From: Meloidogyne chitwoodi
Lineage: Eukaryota > Nematoda > Chromadorea > Rhabditida > Meloidogynidae
Assembly (NCBI GenBank): GCA_015183035.1
Contig: JACZZP010000010.1
Span: 1,488,001 to 1,552,000, forward strand
Direction: 5' to 3'
Length of the DNA: 64,000 bases
Of the stretch, positions 59,185 to 64,000 are shown piece after piece. Position 1 is the first letter of the stretch; each line of letters opens with the position of its first letter. The notes below the pieces were generated by a model. The model ran no database searches and had not been told where the DNA came from. It saw only the letters and a program-made list of their open reading frames with translations. The position numbers and the translations under genes are program-made.

Positions 59185-59627
59185 ATTTATTTTAATTATA
59201 ATTTATAAATATTTTTGAGTCTTTACTTTTTTATATAATATGTTTTGATTGACAAGCTTTCTTAAAGAAGTAATACAAAGTAAGGATCCAAATGTATATA
59301 TAATACAATATACATATAAATAAGCATTAAGAATGTCTATTTTAATATATTTAATTATTGCAATAAAATTTTATTTTTAAATGTAATTTATTAGAAAAAT
59401 ACGATGCCAGTCCATATATATTATTATTTCCTAAGCTTTATAATAAGCAAAATATTAAAGTTAATTAATGTATTACTAATCTGAGATTCAAGTTTAAAAT
59501 TATGATAACTTTAATAATAATATACTTAAGAATACTTTATAATTTTAATAACAATTATTGCCAACACAAATGTTACAAAAATATTATCACAAAAATCATC
59601 TTATATACTAATTATTCTTATTATTAT

Positions 59628-60632
59628 TTATCGCCTTCCTCTCTTGCTTCTACTTCTCGATCTCTTCTTCCTTTTTCCTTTCGAGTGGCGCTTCTTGTTC
59701 TTATGCTTCTTACGACGACTCTTCTCTTTTGTACGAACTAATAGAATTCCACCACCATCATCCTCTTGTGTTTGTTCTGTAGTGTCAATACTAGAATCAG
59801 AACTAGTACTACTAGTAGTAGTAGATGATGTTGTATCCCTTTTCTTCTTTTTCTTCCTCCTTAAAAGGCCTTTTCCGTTATTCAAAGGTGGAAGTGGATG
59901 AAGAACCACAGCATTTGGTGGTGTTTTAGTTGGATCCTAAAATTTTAAATTAATCAAAATATTTTATAATTATTTCTTATTAACTTTACAAGTCCAATAG
60001 TTGGCGCCCACCCAACATTTGGTGGTGTTTGTACTGATTTATTTTTAGGCCGAGGAAGCGAAGGTTCTTTTGGAGGCACATTATTAGTTGGTGGAGGAGG
60101 AAGCATTTTGGCTGGTAACGGAGGTGGTGGTGGTGGTACATTATTAGTTGGTGGAGGAAGAAGCATTTTGGCTGGAAACTGAGGTGGTTGAGGTGGAACA
60201 TAACTTAAAAATTAGATAATTTAATTAAGATAAAAATGTTATACAAACCCAACAGGTGATGTTGTTGATGAAGGAGAACTCTGTGTACGAGACATATCCA
60301 CTATATAGTACATTGGCGGAGGAGTAGGAGATCTTTGTTGAAAAGGTGGTGGACCAGAATGGAACATCTTAAAATTAATTTACTCTCTTATATTTTATAA
60401 ATTAAATTAATACCGGTGGACGAGCAACAGTCGGAAGTTGTCTCGCTGGTTGCATTGGAGGGCCAGCATATCGCGGAGGGCCGGCAAATACAGCTGGACG
60501 TGGCGGTGGCGATCCTTTACGAATGATTCTACCTTTAGTTTTCTTTGAAGGAGAGCACAACCAGAAAATAAAGACGAGTCCAATAACCATTGCAATACTT
60601 CCAAAAATAAAATAAATCCACTCTTCATCCAT
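59628..60632 (-). CDS. Proline-rich single-pass membrane protein with basic tail
   Basis: ATG 60632, stop 59628, about five exons. Residues 1-25 hold an N-terminal helix (WIYFIFGSIAMVIGLVFIFWL), then a Pro-rich region (GPPRYAGPPMQPARQLP; a doubled block ending PPPPTNNVPP) and a C-terminal KKKKRD...RSRSKRGRR tail rich in Arg/Lys/Ser, preceded by a Ser/Thr run. The doubled block at about 60080-60200 is a local tandem duplication. No family recognised. The tail resembles nuclear-localising or RNA-binding sequences, odd for a membrane protein. Confidence 0.6.
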
Positions 60633-60699
60633 TTCTTACAAGCAAATTTTGAAAATTGGAAAAATAAATACCGCCGTTGACCAGACACTGGCCAAGATT

Positions 60700-61356
60700 T
60701 GATTGATAAAGGCTCTTTTAATAATTAACCTTTTATATTATTAAAATTGTTTTAAATTGACAGTGCTATTCTATATTAATTCATTTTTAATTAAATCAAA
60801 TTATTCACATAAATATATTTTATTCTGTACCTTTTTTTCATATTTTTCTAATAAATAAAAATATTTTTTAATTTTGTTATTAAATCATTCAGATTTTAAT
60901 ATATATTCCCTCAACATATAAAGAGTATAATAATGTGTGTTTACTAAAAATATTCATAAATTTTTTATTTCTAAAAAATATTCTACTCTTTAAACGAAAA
61001 TTGAGGTATATTTATATATATAAAATGTTTTTGCTTTAACAATTGTGCCAAACGTTTATTTATTTATTTTGGTTAGTAAAATATTTATGATTTTATTTTT
61101 CTCTTTTTTGCCAATTGTTCTACTGTAATTTTGAGTAAATAAAAAAGCAACAGAATTTTTAAATAAATAAAAAAGAAAAAGGAATCTTCAATACAAATTT
61201 TTTCTTTTGACATTATCTGATTTTGTTAAGCTAAAAAGTAAAAATTTTTTTGTTTATTTTTTAGAAAATTCTTTGAAATTATTAAATAAAAAAAATATTA
61301 TTTAAAAATTTATAATTAAAATTAATTTAAATTTATATTTTTTAAATTAATAAATA
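60700..61356. other. AT-rich intergenic region
   Basis: No supported ORF or RNA gene. Confidence 0.3.
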
Positions 61357-61674
61357 ATGAATACTTCTAATATATTTGATTCAACATCAGCTTTAATTTT
61401 AAATAAAAAAACAATTAATTCAAATAATCTAAATAAGAGTAAAGGAGAATATTCTATTAGTTGGACATTTTTTAAATTAAAAACTAAATTATATTTTAAT
61501 TAAAGAATATTTTTGTTAATTTATTTAAAAAATAAATTAAAATAGGACCAACATCATTTTCAACTAATCCATCTTCTTCTTCCTTATTTGCCTCTCATGG
61601 CAGTTTTGCAGCAGCTTTTATTTCTTTGCCATGGCTTGCTTACAACCAACAACAACATTTAGAAAATGGGTAAA
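61357..61674 (+). CDS. Possible 5' exons of an unknown gene
   Basis: ATG 61357 opens MNTSNIFDSTSALILNKKT. After an intron (acceptor near 61545) it continues as GPTSFSTNPSSSSLFASHGSFAAAFISLPWLAYNQQQHLENG, ending at a donor near 61672. The Ser/Gln-rich composition resembles N-termini of transcription factors. Later exons were not found with confidence; a stretch at 63147-63267 (LLPGEGGGANQFIQVGHQD then a stop) could be a distant last exon. Confidence 0.3.
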
Positions 61675-61679
61675 TTAAA

Positions 61680-64000
61680 TTTAAAAATTAAATTTAAAAA
61701 CCTAATATTTTCTATTTAAATTATATAAATTTAATAAATTATTTATTTTTAACCTTTTATTTGTAATAAATTTATTTATTAATTTTATATTTATTTAAAT
61801 TAATTTTCCCATCCTCCATATGTTTTTTTTAAATTAAAAATATTTTCTTCATTTCCTCATCTCCCATTAATTCAAATTATTTTATATATTCTCCATCCTC
61901 TAAATTCTTTTCCGCTTATTTCGTTTTAGGCAGGTGTGTGCCATTTTATTTTAGAAAAAAAAAATATATCAAGGTGAATTGCCGGCTGATAATTGGCACC
62001 AATGTGTTGTGGTGGTTATTTTATTTTTTTCTTATTTTTGGCCTATTTCCGTTCATTTCCTATTTAATTTGTGATTTTTTTCATTTTATATTAATTACTT
62101 AGAGATTGGCTTCTTTTGCTTTTTCTAATTTATTTTTCATTATTTTTTAGTTGTTAATCTTTCTGCCAAATTGGTACTTTTACTTTTATTAAAATATATA
62201 TTAAATCCTTTTCTTTTTTTTTAAGGTTAATAAATAAATAAGTAAATAAATAAAATAAAAGATTACTAAAATTTAAAAAATATTTAATATTTAATTTATT
62301 TTAATTTTATAAAAAATTAAGAAAAAAAAAGTATTGGAAAAAATAATTTAAAAATTTCTTTTATTTGTTAAAATTATTAAACTATAATTTAAATAAATAA
62401 TATTATTTAAATGAAAGAATATATTCCAATAATTATTTATTAATTATTTCCCATTGATTCCAAATAAATTTAAAAAAACTATCGCCTTGGATTTTTTTAC
62501 TTAAAAATTAAAATTTAAAAGAAAAACTGTCTGGATCTAAAAAAATGATGGATCCAGGACAACGGATATTTTGAAAAAGAGGAATTGAGGAGAGATAACC
62601 TTGGTGATATTAATTTATTTAGAATTTTATATATTCCCCGTTGCCGTGCCGATATTTTTAAAAATATTTTTAAAAATATTAAGGATGTTACTAAGAGACT
62701 CTCTGATATCTTTTGCTGTCCAGGGAAACGAATGGGAGGAGATCGAGAGCTTTTTTAATTTTATTTTTATAAATATATTCCAGCATTTATTAAAAATATT
62801 ATTTTAATTTATTTTATTTTATTTTAATTAATAAAATAAATATATTTTAATATACTTTTATTTTGGAACAATTTGTATTGAAAGTTTTTATGATTTTAAT
62901 TCTATCAAAACCTCCCTTTTTATTTCTAAAAATTTTTCCGTTGTTCCCTTCCATTTTTTATTCTGTCCATTCCTCACTGATAGGGGTAACATTTAGGTAA
63001 ATAAAGATAACTCTCGTTATAATTAGAAGGGTTAATTGCTTGTCATCTGATGACTGGCCCATTTTATTGTCCTTATAACGGGAGTTTAAAATTATATTAA
63101 ATTTGTTTCTATTTTATTTTTGTTTTTTATATGATAATAAAAGATGAGGATGTTGTTGCCAGGAGAAGGAGGAGGGGCTAACCAATTTATTCAGGTTGGT
63201 CACCAGGACTCCGGCATTGGTCCTCTCCATGGTTTTTTGGTTCAAAGTGTCGTCAACAACAACGACTAGTACTACTACTAGTTTATTTATAATACTTTTC
63301 ACAATTTTTATTTTCAGTTTTCAGTAAAAATTTATTTTCTATCCTACAAGAATTTGAATAAAATTTTATTTTTATTTAAAATATTTTGCTAAATTTTATT
63401 TAAATTAATCATCAAGTAAAAGGTTGTTTTATTTTTATTTCTATCTTTTTTTGTATTTATGCCATTGACATTATTTTGCCATCCAAAATAGTTATAATTA
63501 ATTAAATAAATCCAATTAATTAATATAACGGAGGATAAATGATTGAGTTAAGGCGAAGAGCTAAAGAGAATGTCAAATATTTAATTAAGACATTATTTCA
63601 AAATTATAATATATTTAAGATATATTTATTTTATAAAAATATTTATACCTAAATTACCCATCCACAGAAAATCTCTCTTATTGCCATAAAATTATATTAA
63701 TTTTTGATTAATAATATGACTAAATTTAAAATTAAAATTTATTTATTTTTTCTAAAATAGAAATAAATAAATTTCTATTCTTAAGAACTTTAAAAGAAAT
63801 TTATTTTAAAAAATTTAAAAATAATTTATATTTTTAAAATATATTTATTCTAACAAAACATAAACACCTATAAACTCTCTTTTCCTTAACTTATATTTAA
63901 AAATAGAGCAATTATTTATTTATTTATTTATTTATGTTATAGCCATTGGCCTTTTTTATATTTATTTTTTCTTTTCTTTTTGTTGCCGCTTCTCTCATTA
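61680..64000. other. AT-rich sequence to the window end, no clear gene
   Basis: Only short open stretches are present (62500-62760 and 63140-63270 are less AT-rich). The second has a plausible plus-strand exon with an acceptor just before it. Nothing else is supported. Confidence 0.3.

Overview
The window looks like nematode nuclear DNA. It is very AT-rich, the introns are short (mostly 37-60 nt) and end in TTTTAG or TTTCAG, and the host genes include nematode families such as a ground-like protein. A clade IV (Meloidogyne-like) source is an inference. All exon models were read by eye from splice signals, frame and phase.

The main object is one Maverick/Polinton, a virus-like self-synthesising DNA transposon, at 1775-25484 (23,710 bp). 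It has CpG-rich terminal inverted repeats of about 0.5-0.6 kb and a perfect 6-bp target-site duplication (AATATC at 1769-1774 and 25485-25490). The plus strand carries the morphogenesis and replication genes: packaging ATPase, small basic core-like protein, D,D(35)E integrase with chromodomain, penton-like minor capsid protein, pVI-like protein, major capsid protein (frame-broken), adenain-like protease and protein-primed DNA polymerase B (frame-broken). There are also two small membrane proteins and several small Cys-containing or charged proteins. A truncated copy of the polB 5' end lies just upstream of polB.

The right third of the element, mostly minus strand, is accessory. It holds a stand-alone PAZ-domain protein (Argonaute small-RNA 3'-end-binding fold without PIWI) at 19086-19649. 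It also holds a 14-exon gene at 21397-24619 that joins a Ulp1/SENP-type (C48) cysteine protease to a chromodomain and a Cys-rich, acidic tail; its model keeps phase through every exon. A fold-back element with 12 tandem repeats sits in the last intron. A PAZ protein together with a chromatin-directed Ulp1 suggests, as inference, a counter-defence against small-RNA and SUMO-dependent chromatin silencing. This is the most interesting content of the window.

The Polinton inserted between two divergently transcribed host genes with predicted signal peptides: a Cys-rich secreted protein (437-1444, minus) and a kinase-domain protein (25868-28286, plus). Further right are ordinary host genes: a large coiled-coil gene (28603-33809, minus, with a TA-flanked MITE in an intron), a ground-like protein (35396-37629), an alpha-1,3-fucosyltransferase (38028-39954, minus), a coiled-coil gene (40794-42677, minus), ZRANB2-like (43092-44541), a Yip1-family protein (44775-46053), a 5-kb AT-rich desert, a rhodopsin-type GPCR (51071-53151), an unknown gene (53465-55211, minus), FAM50/XAP5 (55912-57408), TMEM9 (57683-59184), a proline-rich membrane protein (59628-60632, minus) and unclear exons to the window end.
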